Origin: an uncultured bacterium
GTDB lineage: Bacteria > Pseudomonadota > Alphaproteobacteria > Sphingomonadales > Sphingomonadaceae
Length of the DNA: 59,116 bases
Reading direction: 5' to 3'
Assembly: GCA_903884945.1 (NCBI GenBank)
Contig: CAISGR010000269.1
Span: 1-59,116, forward strand
Shown: positions 8,607 to 17,018 of the stretch, piece by piece
How positions within the stretch are numbered: position 1 is the stretch's first letter
How the letters are laid out: each line of letters starts with the position of its first letter
Notes under the pieces: generated by a model
The model's database searches: none
What the model was told of the DNA's origin: nothing
Seen by the model: only the letters and a program-made list of their open reading frames with translations
Made by a program: the position numbers and the translations under genes

Positions 8607-10810
8607 CTGAATTCAGGATGGATGCCGATCACCCCGGCCTCGCGCTGGAGCGCGGGGTGCAGGATATATTGGGCAAGGGCCTCGACCGGGTCGAGGGGGT
8701 GCTCAAGGTGATGGGCGCCGCCACCTATGGCTATGAGCATCAGGTCGGCGACGATGTCGCTTATGGCTATCTGATCACCGCGCCCGCGGCGAAGGGCAAG
8801 GTGATCAGCTTCGACAGCGCGGCGGCGCGCGCCCTGCCCGGCGTGCTCGACATCGTGATCGACGATCCGCGCATTCCGCGCCAGGCCGCCGGCTTCGTGC
8901 CGGCGCACGGCGGCAATGAAGCGATCGATCATTGGGATCAGGTGCTGGGTGCGGCGATCGCGACCAGTTTCGAAGCCGCGCGGGAAGCGGCGCGGGCAGT
9001 GCGCGTGGAGATCGCCCAGGAGGAAGGGCGCTTCGACACGCTCGCTCATCTCGCCGATGCGAGCGGGCCGCCCAGGGATTCCCGGCTCCAGGACATCGCC
9101 AAGGGCGATATCGATGCAGCGATGGCCGAGGCGGCAGCCTGTATCGACCAGGTCTATTCGACACCCCATCAGGTCCATGCCGCGATGGAGCCGCACGCTT
9201 CGATCGCGGTGTGGGAGGACCGCAGGCTGACCCTGTATTCGAGCCTGCAGATTCTCGGTGCGGCGAAATCCGTCCTGGCCGGGGCGCTGAAGATCGATGC
9301 CGGCGATATCAGGATCGTCTCGCCCTATATCGGCGGCGGATTCGGCGGGAAGATGCTCGGTCCCGAGGCAGTGATGGCGGCGATCGCCGCTGAGCGCCTC
9401 GGCCGGCCGGTCAAGATCGCGATGGCGCGCGCGCAGTTGTTCCATAATGTCTATCGCCGCACCGACACGCACCAGCGCATCCGGCTCGCCGCCGACGCCG
9501 AGGGCAGGCTGACCGCGGTCGGGCATGACAGCGTGGTGAGCCAGGGACCGGACGGCGGCTTCATGGAACCGGTCGCGCTCGGCACCATACCGCTCTACGC
9601 AGCGCCCGTCCGGCATTTCAGCCACAAGGTGGTGACGCTCGACATGGTCCAGGCGGGCGCCGTGCGCGCGCCGGGCGAAGCGGTCGGCATGCTCGCGCTC
9701 GAGACGGCGATCGACGAACTGGCCGAGAAGCTCGGCCGCGACCCCGTGGACTTCCGCAAATTGAACGAGCCACCGGTCGATCCGATGACCGGGGCCCCCT
9801 TCTCCACCCGCCGGCTGGTCGAATGCCTCGACGAGGGCGCGCGGCGCTTCGGCTGGGCGCGCCGCAGCGCGACGCCCGGATCGGTGCGCGAGGGGGAGTG
9901 GCTGATCGGCATGGGCATGGCAGCCGCGGTGCGCATCAACCTGCTGGTGGATTCCGAGGCCCGGGTGACGCTCGGCATCGACGGGCGGGCGACGATCGAG
10001 ACCGACATGACCGATATCGGCACCGGCACCTACACCATCCTCGCCCAGATCGCGGGAGAATCGCTGGGCCTGCCGGTCCGATGTGTCGACGTGAAGCTCG
10101 GCGACAGCGACCTGCCGACCGGCGCCGGATCGGGCGGGTCGTTCGGGGCCGCGAGCGCTGGATCATCCGTTGCGCTCGCCTGCGAGGACATCGTCGCCGA
10201 ACTGGCACGGCGCATGGATACCAGCCCGGAGAACATGACGCTGAAGGACGGTCATGCCATCGCGGGCAACCGCCGCGTCGCGCTGGATGCCCTGGTCGGC
10301 GAAGCGCCGCTGGTGGCGACCGGCAAGATCAGCCAGGGCAGCAACGCGCGCAACTTCAGCCAGGCGGCGCACGGCGCGCAGTTCGCCGAGGTCGCGGTCA
10401 ACGCGGTGACGGGCGCAGTCCGGGTGCGGCGCATGCTCGGCGTGTTCGAGGCGGGACGCATCCTCAACGCCAAGACCGCGCGCAGCCAGGCGATCGGCGG
10501 GATGATCTGGGGTATCGGCTATGCCCTGATGGAGGGCCTGGAACTGGACCTGAGGACTGGCCACTTCGTGAACCATGATCTTGGCGAATATCATGTACCG
10601 GTGCATGCCGATGTGCCGCACCTCGACGTGCATTTCATCGAGGATATCGACCGGCACGCCAACCCGATCGGCGTGAAGGGCCTGGGGGAATTGACGATTT
10701 CCGGCGCCGGCGCGGCCGTGACCAATGCCGTGTACAATGCCTGCGGCGTCCGCGTCCGAGACTTCCCGATGACACTGGACAAGGTGCTGGCGGGGCTGCC
10801 ACCGGTATGA
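8603..10810 (+). CDS. paoC: Molybdenum hydroxylase, catalytic subunit (PaoC/YagR-like)
   Basis: 735 residues from the ATG at 8603, close to the 732 of E. coli PaoC; the frame is open upstream but that part is a shadow of paoB. Cofactor motifs are YIGGGFGGKM, AVRAPGEAVG, GAGSGGSFGAASAG and the C-terminal GVKGLGELTISGAG, where the glutamate of GLGE is the expected catalytic base. The family hydroxylates aldehydes or N-heterocycles with water as oxygen source. The aldehyde-oxidase-like APGEA motif favours a PaoC assignment, while the neighbouring nucleoside genes raise a purine substrate; sequence alone does not decide. Confidence 0.88.
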   Translation: MTEFRMDADHPGLALERGVQDILGKGLDRVEGVLKVMGAATYGYEHQVGDDVAYGYLITAPAAKGKVISFDSAAARALPGVLDIVIDDPRIPRQAAGFVPAHGGNEAIDHWDQVLGAAIATSFEAAREAARAVRVEIAQEEGRFDTLAHLADASGPPRDSRLQDIAKGDIDAAMAEAAACIDQVYSTPHQVHAAMEPHASIAVWEDRRLTLYSSLQILGAAKSVLAGALKIDAGDIRIVSPYIGGGFGGKMLGPEAVMAAIAAERLGRPVKIAMARAQLFHNVYRRTDTHQRIRLAADAEGRLTAVGHDSVVSQGPDGGFMEPVALGTIPLYAAPVRHFSHKVVTLDMVQAGAVRAPGEAVGMLALETAIDELAEKLGRDPVDFRKLNEPPVDPMTGAPFSTRRLVECLDEGARRFGWARRSATPGSVREGEWLIGMGMAAAVRINLLVDSEARVTLGIDGRATIETDMTDIGTGTYTILAQIAGESLGLPVRCVDVKLGDSDLPTGAGSGGSFGAASAGSSVALACEDIVAELARRMDTSPENMTLKDGHAIAGNRRVALDALVGEAPLVATGKISQGSNARNFSQAAHGAQFAEVAVNAVTGAVRVRRMLGVFEAGRILNAKTARSQAIGGMIWGIGYALMEGLELDLRTGHFVNHDLGEYHVPVHADVPHLDVHFIEDIDRHANPIGVKGLGELTISGAGAAVTNAVYNACGVRVRDFPMTLDKVLAGLPPV

Positions 10811-10822
10811 ACCCCAGACCCG

Positions 10823-11782
10823 ATGCAAGCGCCGGAGAAACGCGTGGCCGATAACGATACCGTCCTTGCCGCAGCACAGAGCTGGAAGGGCGCGCCGATG
10901 GCGATCGCCACCGTGGTTTCGACCTGGGGATCGGCACCGCGGCCGCGCGGCAGCCATATGCTGGTCAACGCCGATGGCCGGTTCGAGGGATCGGTTTCGG
11001 GCGGGTGCGTCGAGAGCGACATTCTCGCGACCGCCGCCGAGGTCATCGCCGGTGCGCCGTTCCAGGTGAAGAATTACGGCGTGGCGGATGCCGCCGCGTG
11101 GGAAGTCGGCCTCCCGTGCGGCGGCGAAATCGCGGTGATGGTCCAGCCGGTCTCAGCCGAGGGATTCGATCCCGAACTGTTCGACCGCATCAGCGAAGCG
11201 CGCGCGGCGGGCAAGGCACTGACGGTGTCGACCAATCTCGAGACCGGACACAGCGATCTGCGCCCGCTGGAGACGGGCTCCGCCTTCCTCAACCGCTATG
11301 ATCCGCCGCGCCGCCTGCTGATCATCGGCGCGGTGCAGATCGCGCAGGCGCTGGCGGGACTCGTGCGCCAACTCGGCATCGAGACAGTGGTGATCGATCC
11401 CCGCGCGCGCTTCCTGACCGAAGAGCGCTTCCCCGGCGTAACGCTCGACGATCGCTGGCCGGACGAGGCGGTGGCCGCCTATGCGCCCGGGCCGGCAACG
11501 GCGGTGGTGACGCTCAGCCACGACACCAAGATCGACGATCCGGCGCTGATCGCCGCGCTTGCCGCGCCCACCGCCTATGTCGGCGCGCTGGGTTCACGTC
11601 GCAGCCATGCGGCGCGACGGGAACGGCTGGCGGCGCAAGGGGTTGATGAAGCGGCGCTCGACCGGATCGACGCGCCGGTCGGGCTGGATATCGGTGCGAT
11701 CGGGCCGGGCGAGATCGCGCTGTCGATCGCGGCAGCGATGGTGGGCGCCTTCAACGCAGACAATGGGAAGCGCCGATCGTGA
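10823..11782 (+). CDS. paoD: XdhC/PaoD-family molybdenum cofactor insertion chaperone
   Basis: 319 residues starting 12 nt after paoC. The N-terminal XdhC/CoxI domain has VSTWGSAPRPRGSHML and GSVSGGCVESDI, with the conserved cysteine of SGGCVE; the C-terminal Rossmann half contains LLIIGAVQIAQAL and the tail motif GLDIGAIGPGEIALSIAAAMV. The glycine-rich loop (IGAVQIA) lacks the usual GxGHVA form. Proteins of this family bind and modify molybdenum cofactor and insert it into the catalytic subunit, here most likely PaoC. Confidence 0.88.
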   Translation: MQAPEKRVADNDTVLAAAQSWKGAPMAIATVVSTWGSAPRPRGSHMLVNADGRFEGSVSGGCVESDILATAAEVIAGAPFQVKNYGVADAAAWEVGLPCGGEIAVMVQPVSAEGFDPELFDRISEARAAGKALTVSTNLETGHSDLRPLETGSAFLNRYDPPRRLLIIGAVQIAQALAGLVRQLGIETVVIDPRARFLTEERFPGVTLDDRWPDEAVAAYAPGPATAVVTLSHDTKIDDPALIAALAAPTAYVGALGSRRSHAARRERLAAQGVDEAALDRIDAPVGLDIGAIGPGEIALSIAAAMVGAFNADNGKRRS

Positions 11783-12354
11783 TTTTTGCCGAGAAGACAG
11801 TGTTGATCCTGCTGGCCGCCGGACGATCGAAGCGGTTCGGCGATCTCGACAAGCTGGAGCAGAAATTTCTCGGCCAGCCCCTCGCGCTGCATGTCGTCAC
11901 TGCGTTCGAGGACATTCCGTTCCAGGACCGGTTCGTCGTCAAGAACGGCACCGACCTGGACTTTGCCGGCCGGGGCTACCGCGTCATCCATAACGACGAT
12001 CCTTCGATCGGCATGTCGCGTTCGGTAAAGCTCGGCGTCGAATGCGCGAAGCAGGACGGCGCGCAGGCCGTGCTGATCGCGCTCGCCGACATGCCCCGCG
12101 TGACGGCGACGCATGTCTATCGTCTGCTCGACGCCGCGGATTCAGCCGATGCGGTGGTTGCGTCGAGCAACGGCGTTTACCCCTGCCCTCCCGCCTTGTT
12201 CGCCGCCGGCCAGTTCGACTTCCTGCTGAATCTGGACGGAGACGCCGGCGCGCGCGACCTGGTGCGGTCGGGCAAGCACGTCGTCACCTCCCCCGCCGAG
12301 TTGATCGACATCGACACGCCCGAAGACCTGGAGCGCCTGCGCGCCCTGGTGTGA
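11779..12354 (+). CDS. mocA: MocA-like molybdenum cofactor cytidylyltransferase
   Basis: 191 residues. The start is GTG at 11779 in a GTGA overlap with the upstream stop. It has the nucleotidyltransferase signature LLAAGRSKRFGDLDKL (residues 11-26) and the metal-binding acidic motif ALADMPRV, both typical of the MobA/MocA fold. MocA attaches CMP to molybdopterin to give the dinucleotide cofactor used by PaoABC-type enzymes; MobA would use GTP. The operon position directly behind the hydroxylase and its chaperone supports MocA rather than MobA. This is the last gene of the pao operon. Confidence 0.82.
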   Translation: MIFAEKTVLILLAAGRSKRFGDLDKLEQKFLGQPLALHVVTAFEDIPFQDRFVVKNGTDLDFAGRGYRVIHNDDPSIGMSRSVKLGVECAKQDGAQAVLIALADMPRVTATHVYRLLDAADSADAVVASSNGVYPCPPALFAAGQFDFLLNLDGDAGARDLVRSGKHVVTSPAELIDIDTPEDLERLRALV

Positions 12355-12492
12355 ACCGTCGGACAGTCGAGCCGAGGGCGTAGCCATTGATGACCGGCCT
12401 TGCGGGCTGCCGGAAAGCTGATAGCATCGTGTCACAATCCCGGGGAGCACGGGATACACAGGAGAGGCCCACGTCATACCGAGGGCCGTTGA
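12355..12492 (+). promoter_or_regulatory. Leader region upstream of the nucleoside locus
   Basis: A 138-nt non-coding spacer separates the pao operon from the NUP-family gene. It holds a GC-rich imperfect inverted repeat around 12399-12414 (CCGGCCTTGCGGGCTGCCGG) that could end the pao transcript, and AGGAGAGG near 12461. No convincing -35/-10 pair or riboswitch core was recognised. Confidence 0.3.
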
Positions 12493-13569
12493 TTGCGCAT
12501 ACTCCGTCGCCTGCTCCTGATCAGTTTCCTGGCGCTGCTGCCGCTCACACCGGCGACCGCTGCCGATCCGCTCGAAGTCCGCGTCGTCATCGTCACGGCG
12601 TTCGAAATCGGCGACGATAGCGGCGACCGGGCGGGCGAATTTCAGGCCTGGGCCACGATCACGCCGGACATCCTGCCCTTTCCGGCGGGCTATCGTCACC
12701 TGCGCTATGATCCGGCCAGCCATGTGCTGTTGCTGTCGACCGGGATCGGCACCAACCGTGCCGCCACCTCGACCATGGCATTGGGCCAGGACCCCCGGTT
12801 CGACCTGACACACGCCTATTGGATAATTGCAGCGATCGCGGGGGCGGACCCGAACCGGGCGCCCGTCGGCTCGGCCGTGTGGGTCGGCGATGTCGTCGAT
12901 ACCGATTACGGCTATGCCATCGATCCGCGCGAGGCGCCGAAGGGCTGGACCACGGGGATGTTCCCGCGCGACCGATCGGCGCCGTACCAGGGCGAGCATG
13001 GCGATGCGCGCTACAACCTGTTCCCGCTCAACAAGGGGCTGCGCGACTGGGCCTTTGCCCGCACCGGCGCCATCACGATCCCCGACCAGCCGGCGCTCAG
13101 GACGATCCGGGCGGCCTATCGCGCCTATCCGGCCGCGCAACAGGCACCGCTGGTGCTGCGCGGCGCCGAAGCGAGCGGCCAGACCTTCTGGCACGGCGCC
13201 CTGCTCAATAGCCATGTCGAGAAATGGGTCGATTACTGGACCGGCGGCAAGGACCAATTCCTCGTCACCGCGATGGAGGACACCGGCGTCATCAACGCCC
13301 TCGCCGCGCTGGGCCGGATCGGGCGGGCCGATCCCGACCGGCTGCTCGTGCTGCGCACGGCGAGCAATTTCAGCGTGCCGCCGGCGGGTACCGGCGCAGC
13401 GGAAAGCCTGGCTGCAGAGGCCAAGGGACTTTCAGCGCTGCAGCCGTCGCTCGACGCAGCCTTTCTGATCGGCTTGCCGATCGTCACCGAACTCGCCGGC
13501 AACTGGAGCCGCTATCGCGACACGGTCCCCGGCGGGCCGACAGGGGATCATCCCGTGTCGTCTCCATAA
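12493..13569 (+). CDS. NUP-family protein ('purine nucleoside permease'), probably an exported nucleosidase-like enzyme
   Basis: 358 residues; the start is TTG at 12493, chosen because it opens a clean signal peptide (MRILRRLLLISFLALLPLTP, cleaved after TAA or ATAA). After that there is no membrane-spanning segment, so it cannot be a classical permease. The body matches the NUP family: VRVVIVTAFEIGDDSGDRAG, STGIGTNRAATSTMAL, IAAIAGADPNRAPVGSAVW and MEDTGVINAL. The GTGIG-like, GIAG-like and terminal acid motifs parallel nucleoside phosphorylase/nucleosidase folds. It precedes a TonB-dependent receptor by 73 nt and a second nucleosidase-fold gene follows, suggesting periplasmic nucleoside handling. 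Confidence 0.8.
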   Translation: MRILRRLLLISFLALLPLTPATAADPLEVRVVIVTAFEIGDDSGDRAGEFQAWATITPDILPFPAGYRHLRYDPASHVLLLSTGIGTNRAATSTMALGQDPRFDLTHAYWIIAAIAGADPNRAPVGSAVWVGDVVDTDYGYAIDPREAPKGWTTGMFPRDRSAPYQGEHGDARYNLFPLNKGLRDWAFARTGAITIPDQPALRTIRAAYRAYPAAQQAPLVLRGAEASGQTFWHGALLNSHVEKWVDYWTGGKDQFLVTAMEDTGVINALAALGRIGRADPDRLLVLRTASNFSVPPAGTGAAESLAAEAKGLSALQPSLDAAFLIGLPIVTELAGNWSRYRDTVPGGPTGDHPVSSP

Positions 13570-13642
13570 GCACGGCAGGGGGCCGGCCCGGCGGCGATGC
13601 AAAAAGCACGCTGCCGGAGACAATCAAAAAGGGGGTAATTCA

Positions 13643-16600
13643 ATGCGTCATCTGCTTCACGCGAGCGCCTGCGCGATCGCCATCTGCGTCGCGTCCAGCG
13701 CCTATGCGCAAGAAACCACATCGTCGATCCGCGGCACCGTCACCGCCGGCGATGCGCCCGTCTCGGGCGCCGAGATTACCGTAACCCATGTGCCTTCGGG
13801 CACGACATCGACCACGACAACCGGCGCGGACGGCAGCTTCAGTGCTTCGGGCCTGCGGATCGGCGGACCGTTCACGGTCAAGGTGGTGGCGGGCGGCTTT
13901 GTCGATACCACCGTGACCGACATCGAACTGACCGCCGGCCAGCCCTTGCGCCTGCCGATCGCACTCGAGGCGAGCGGCGGCGACATCGTGGTGACCGCGG
14001 CGAAGAGCGGCGCGGTCGACCTGTCCTCCGGACCAGGCACGGCGCTGGGCCGCCAGCAGATCGAAGGTGTCGCCTCGATAACGCGCGACATCCGCGACAT
14101 CGTGCGGCGCGACCCGTTCGCGACCATCGATCCGGCGCAGAGCCGCGGCGTGATGATCGCAGGCCAGAATGCGCGGCTCAACAAATTCTCGGTCGACGGC
14201 CTGCGCTTTTCCGACACGTTCGGCCTGAACGTCGGCGGCCTGCCGACGGCGCGCGGCCCGGTGCCGCTCGACGCGATCGAGCAGCTTTCCGTGAAGATCG
14301 CACCGTTCGACATCAGCGAGGGCGACTTTCAGGGCGGCGCGATCAACCTCGTGCTCCGCTCGGGCACCAACAAGATCACCGGATCGGGCTTTTACAGCTA
14401 CAGCAGCGACGGGCTGACCGGCAGCAAGACGCGCCCTGGGATCGCCAACAAGACAGGTATCGTGAACCTGGACTTCGAGAGCAAGAATTACGGCGGCTTC
14501 CTCTCGGGACCGATTATCAAGGACAAGTTGTTCATCGCCCTGTCGTATGAGCATCTGGCGGAAGGAACGCCGATCAACATCGGCACCGCGGGTTTCCCGA
14601 ACGTCGTGCCCAACCTGACCGATGCCCAGATCGCCAACATCACGTCGATCGCGAACACGACCTACAGCTACGACACGCTCGGCGTGCAGTCCTCGACGCT
14701 CGAGACGGACGAGAAATATACCGCCAAGGTCGACTGGAACATTACCGACGGGCAACGCTTCTCCTTCACCTATATCCATAACGACAGCGCCAACAGCTCG
14801 ACGGCCGGCTTCTCCTCGACATCGACCACCACCCCGGCGCTTGCGCTCGGCTCGAACAACTACAAGCGCCCGGAAAAGGTCTCCTCCTATGTCGGCCAGC
14901 TGAATTCCGACTGGGGCGACAATTTCCACACCGAGCTCCGCGGCAATTTCCGCAAGTACGATCTCACGCCGGTGCCGTTCGGGGCGATCCCGTTCAGCCA
15001 GGTACAGGTCTGCCTCGACACCGTCTCGCAGGCGGCCGATCCGACCAACCCAGCCTCGCCGACCAGCACTGCGGTGAATACCGACAGCCAGGCCTGCGCG
15101 CCCAGCACCGCCAAGCTCTATTTCGGTCCGGATCGTTTCCGCCACTTCAACTATGTGCGCACCCAGCAATATGGCGCGGACATCGCCGCGCGCTGGGAAC
15201 TGGGCGCGGTGTCGATGAAGCTGACCGCAGCCTATGAACATTATGACGTGGCCAATGCCTTCACGTCCGACGCGTACGGCACCTATTATTTCGACTCCGT
15301 CGCGGACTTCCAGGCGAAGCGGGCCAGCACGCTCACCCTCGCCGGTTCGACCAGCGGCAACATCAACGATGTGCTCGCCAGCTTCAAATATGACCAATAT
15401 ACTTTCGGCCTGCAGGGAAGCTGGGATCCGACCCCGACCGTCAGCATCACCGCCGGAACGCGCGTCGATCTCTACGGCATGAAGAACCGTCCGCCGACGA
15501 ACCAGTATTTCCTGCAACGCTACGGCTTCGCCAATACCTCGGTGATCGAGGGGAAGGTGGTGCCCCAGCCGCGCATCGCGGCGACCTGGAATCCGTCCAG
15601 TCGCCTGCGGGTGCGCGGCGGATTCGGCCTGTTTGCGGGCGGATCACCCGACGTTTTCCTGGGCAACAGCTTCTCGGTCGCGGGCGTCTACCAGAACTCC
15701 ATCACCATCTCGCGCAATCGCGACGGCAGTTGCACCGCGCCGACGGCAGCAATCTGCAATGCGGCACTCAACGGCGTGACGGGGAAGAGCTTCAGCAGCC
15801 TCGTAACCGACTATCTGCGCACCAATGTCGGCTCGATCTCCGTGGCCAATGTCAACGCCATGGACCCGCATTACGAGATGGAATCCACCTGGAAGGCGAC
15901 CCTCTCCGCTGACTACAAGGCCAGCCTCGGCTTCCTGGGATCAGGCTGGAACTTCGGCGGCGACCTCTATTACGGCTTCGTCAACAATGCGCCGATCTAT
16001 TACGACCTGCGGCTCGTTGCGAACGGGACGCTGCCCGATGGCCGGCCGCGATATGCCGCCACCACCCTGCTGAATCCGACGACCGGCCTGCCCATCACCA
16101 ACTCCAATACCGACCTGCTCCTGACCAACACGCAGAAGGGCCATTCGCTCGTCACGGTCGCGCGGTTCGACAAGGGCTGGGACTGGGGCCTGACGATCGG
16201 GGGCAGCTACACGTTTCAGGACGTGACCGACGTCAGCTCGATGAACGGCACCACTGCCTCGGGCACCTATGGCCAGAACGCCGTGGTCGACCCCAACAAG
16301 GCTGCGTACGGCACATCGATCTACCAGATCCGCAACAGCTGGAAGTTCAGCATCGATTATGACCACGCGTTCTTCGGGGACAACAAGACGCGCTTCAGCC
16401 TGTTCGGCGAGCTGCGGTCGGGCATTCCGTACAGCATCACGATGAACGATCCGAGCGTGGTGAACGGCCATTCGAGCGTGTTCGGCACCGCCGGCAGCGC
16501 CAATCGCTACCTGCTCTACGTACCGCTCGCGGCGAACGATGCCGTCGTCGACAACCTCGCAACCGATCCGACGCTGATAGCGCTCAACGCATTCATCGAT

Positions 16601-16954
16601 GCCAATGGCCTGAGCAAATACCGTGGCAAGGTGCTGCCCAAAAACACGCAGCGCGCGCCGAGCTGGTTCAAGGTCGACCTGCATGTCGACCAGGAAATCC
16701 CGCTGCCGCTAGGGGCAAAGTTCAAGCTGTTCGCCGACATGGAGAATGTGCTGAACTTCATCAACAAGGATTGGGGATCGCTCAGACAGGTCGCGTTCCC
16801 CTATCTCGCGCCGGTCGTGAACGTCTCATGCGTTGCCGTCGGTACCAACAGCTGCGCCAAGTACCATTATTCGAGCTTCGCCAACCCGGCGGTCGACAAC
16901 CAGTCGCGCTACTCGCTCTGGGGCCTGCGGATCGGCGCCAAGGTCGAATTCTGA
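13643..16954 (+). CDS. Oar-like TonB-dependent receptor with N-terminal carboxypeptidase-regulatory domain
   Basis: 1103 residues. The signal peptide is MRHLLHASACAIAICVASSA (cleaved near YAQ). Residues about 25-115 form a CarboxypepD_reg-like beta-sandwich (SIRGTVTAGDAPVSGAEITV), residues about 115-240 the plug (DIRDIVRRDPFATID, FDISEGDFQGGAINLVLRSG), and the remainder a beta-barrel ending in GLRIGAKVEF with the terminal Phe expected for BAM-dependent insertion. Such receptors import large or scarce substrates using TonB energy. AAAAAGGGGG at 13627-13636 provides a ribosome site. The position between two exported nucleoside-family enzymes suggests nucleoside or oligonucleotide cargo, which is inference. 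Confidence 0.92.
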   Translation: MRHLLHASACAIAICVASSAYAQETTSSIRGTVTAGDAPVSGAEITVTHVPSGTTSTTTTGADGSFSASGLRIGGPFTVKVVAGGFVDTTVTDIELTAGQPLRLPIALEASGGDIVVTAAKSGAVDLSSGPGTALGRQQIEGVASITRDIRDIVRRDPFATIDPAQSRGVMIAGQNARLNKFSVDGLRFSDTFGLNVGGLPTARGPVPLDAIEQLSVKIAPFDISEGDFQGGAINLVLRSGTNKITGSGFYSYSSDGLTGSKTRPGIANKTGIVNLDFESKNYGGFLSGPIIKDKLFIALSYEHLAEGTPINIGTAGFPNVVPNLTDAQIANITSIANTTYSYDTLGVQSSTLETDEKYTAKVDWNITDGQRFSFTYIHNDSANSSTAGFSSTSTTTPALALGSNNYKRPEKVSSYVGQLNSDWGDNFHTELRGNFRKYDLTPVPFGAIPFSQVQVCLDTVSQAADPTNPASPTSTAVNTDSQACAPSTAKLYFGPDRFRHFNYVRTQQYGADIAARWELGAVSMKLTAAYEHYDVANAFTSDAYGTYYFDSVADFQAKRASTLTLAGSTSGNINDVLASFKYDQYTFGLQGSWDPTPTVSITAGTRVDLYGMKNRPPTNQYFLQRYGFANTSVIEGKVVPQPRIAATWNPSSRLRVRGGFGLFAGGSPDVFLGNSFSVAGVYQNSITISRNRDGSCTAPTAAICNAALNGVTGKSFSSLVTDYLRTNVGSISVANVNAMDPHYEMESTWKATLSADYKASLGFLGSGWNFGGDLYYGFVNNAPIYYDLRLVANGTLPDGRPRYAATTLLNPTTGLPITNSNTDLLLTNTQKGHSLVTVARFDKGWDWGLTIGGSYTFQDVTDVSSMNGTTASGTYGQNAVVDPNKAAYGTSIYQIRNSWKFSIDYDHAFFGDNKTRFSLFGELRSGIPYSITMNDPSVVNGHSSVFGTAGSANRYLLYVPLAANDAVVDNLATDPTLIALNAFIDANGLSKYRGKVLPKNTQRAPSWFKVDLHVDQEIPLPLGAKFKLFADMENVLNFINKDWGSLRQVAFPYLAPVVNVSCVAVGTNSCAKYHYSSFANPAVDNQSRYSLWGLRIGAKVEF

Positions 16955-16966
16955 TCGAGCGATTCA

Positions 16967-16991
16967 GGGGGCGTGGCCCGCTCACGCCCCC
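16967..16991 (+). terminator. Strong hairpin after the TonB-dependent receptor gene
   Basis: A perfect 9-bp inverted repeat, GGGGGCGTG at 16967-16975 and CACGCCCCC at 16983-16991, encloses a 7-nt loop. It lies 12 nt after the receptor stop and 27 nt before the next start. No T-run follows, so it may be a stability element or partial terminator that lowers expression of the downstream nucleosidase. Confidence 0.6.
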
Positions 16992-17018
16992 ATCATCTGC
17001 CCATGACAAGAGGTCGGC

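Noticed and set aside
12355..12492. Purine or cobalamin riboswitch before the nucleoside locus
   Set aside because: No conserved aptamer core could be recognised in the 138-nt leader; only a GC-rich inverted repeat is visible.
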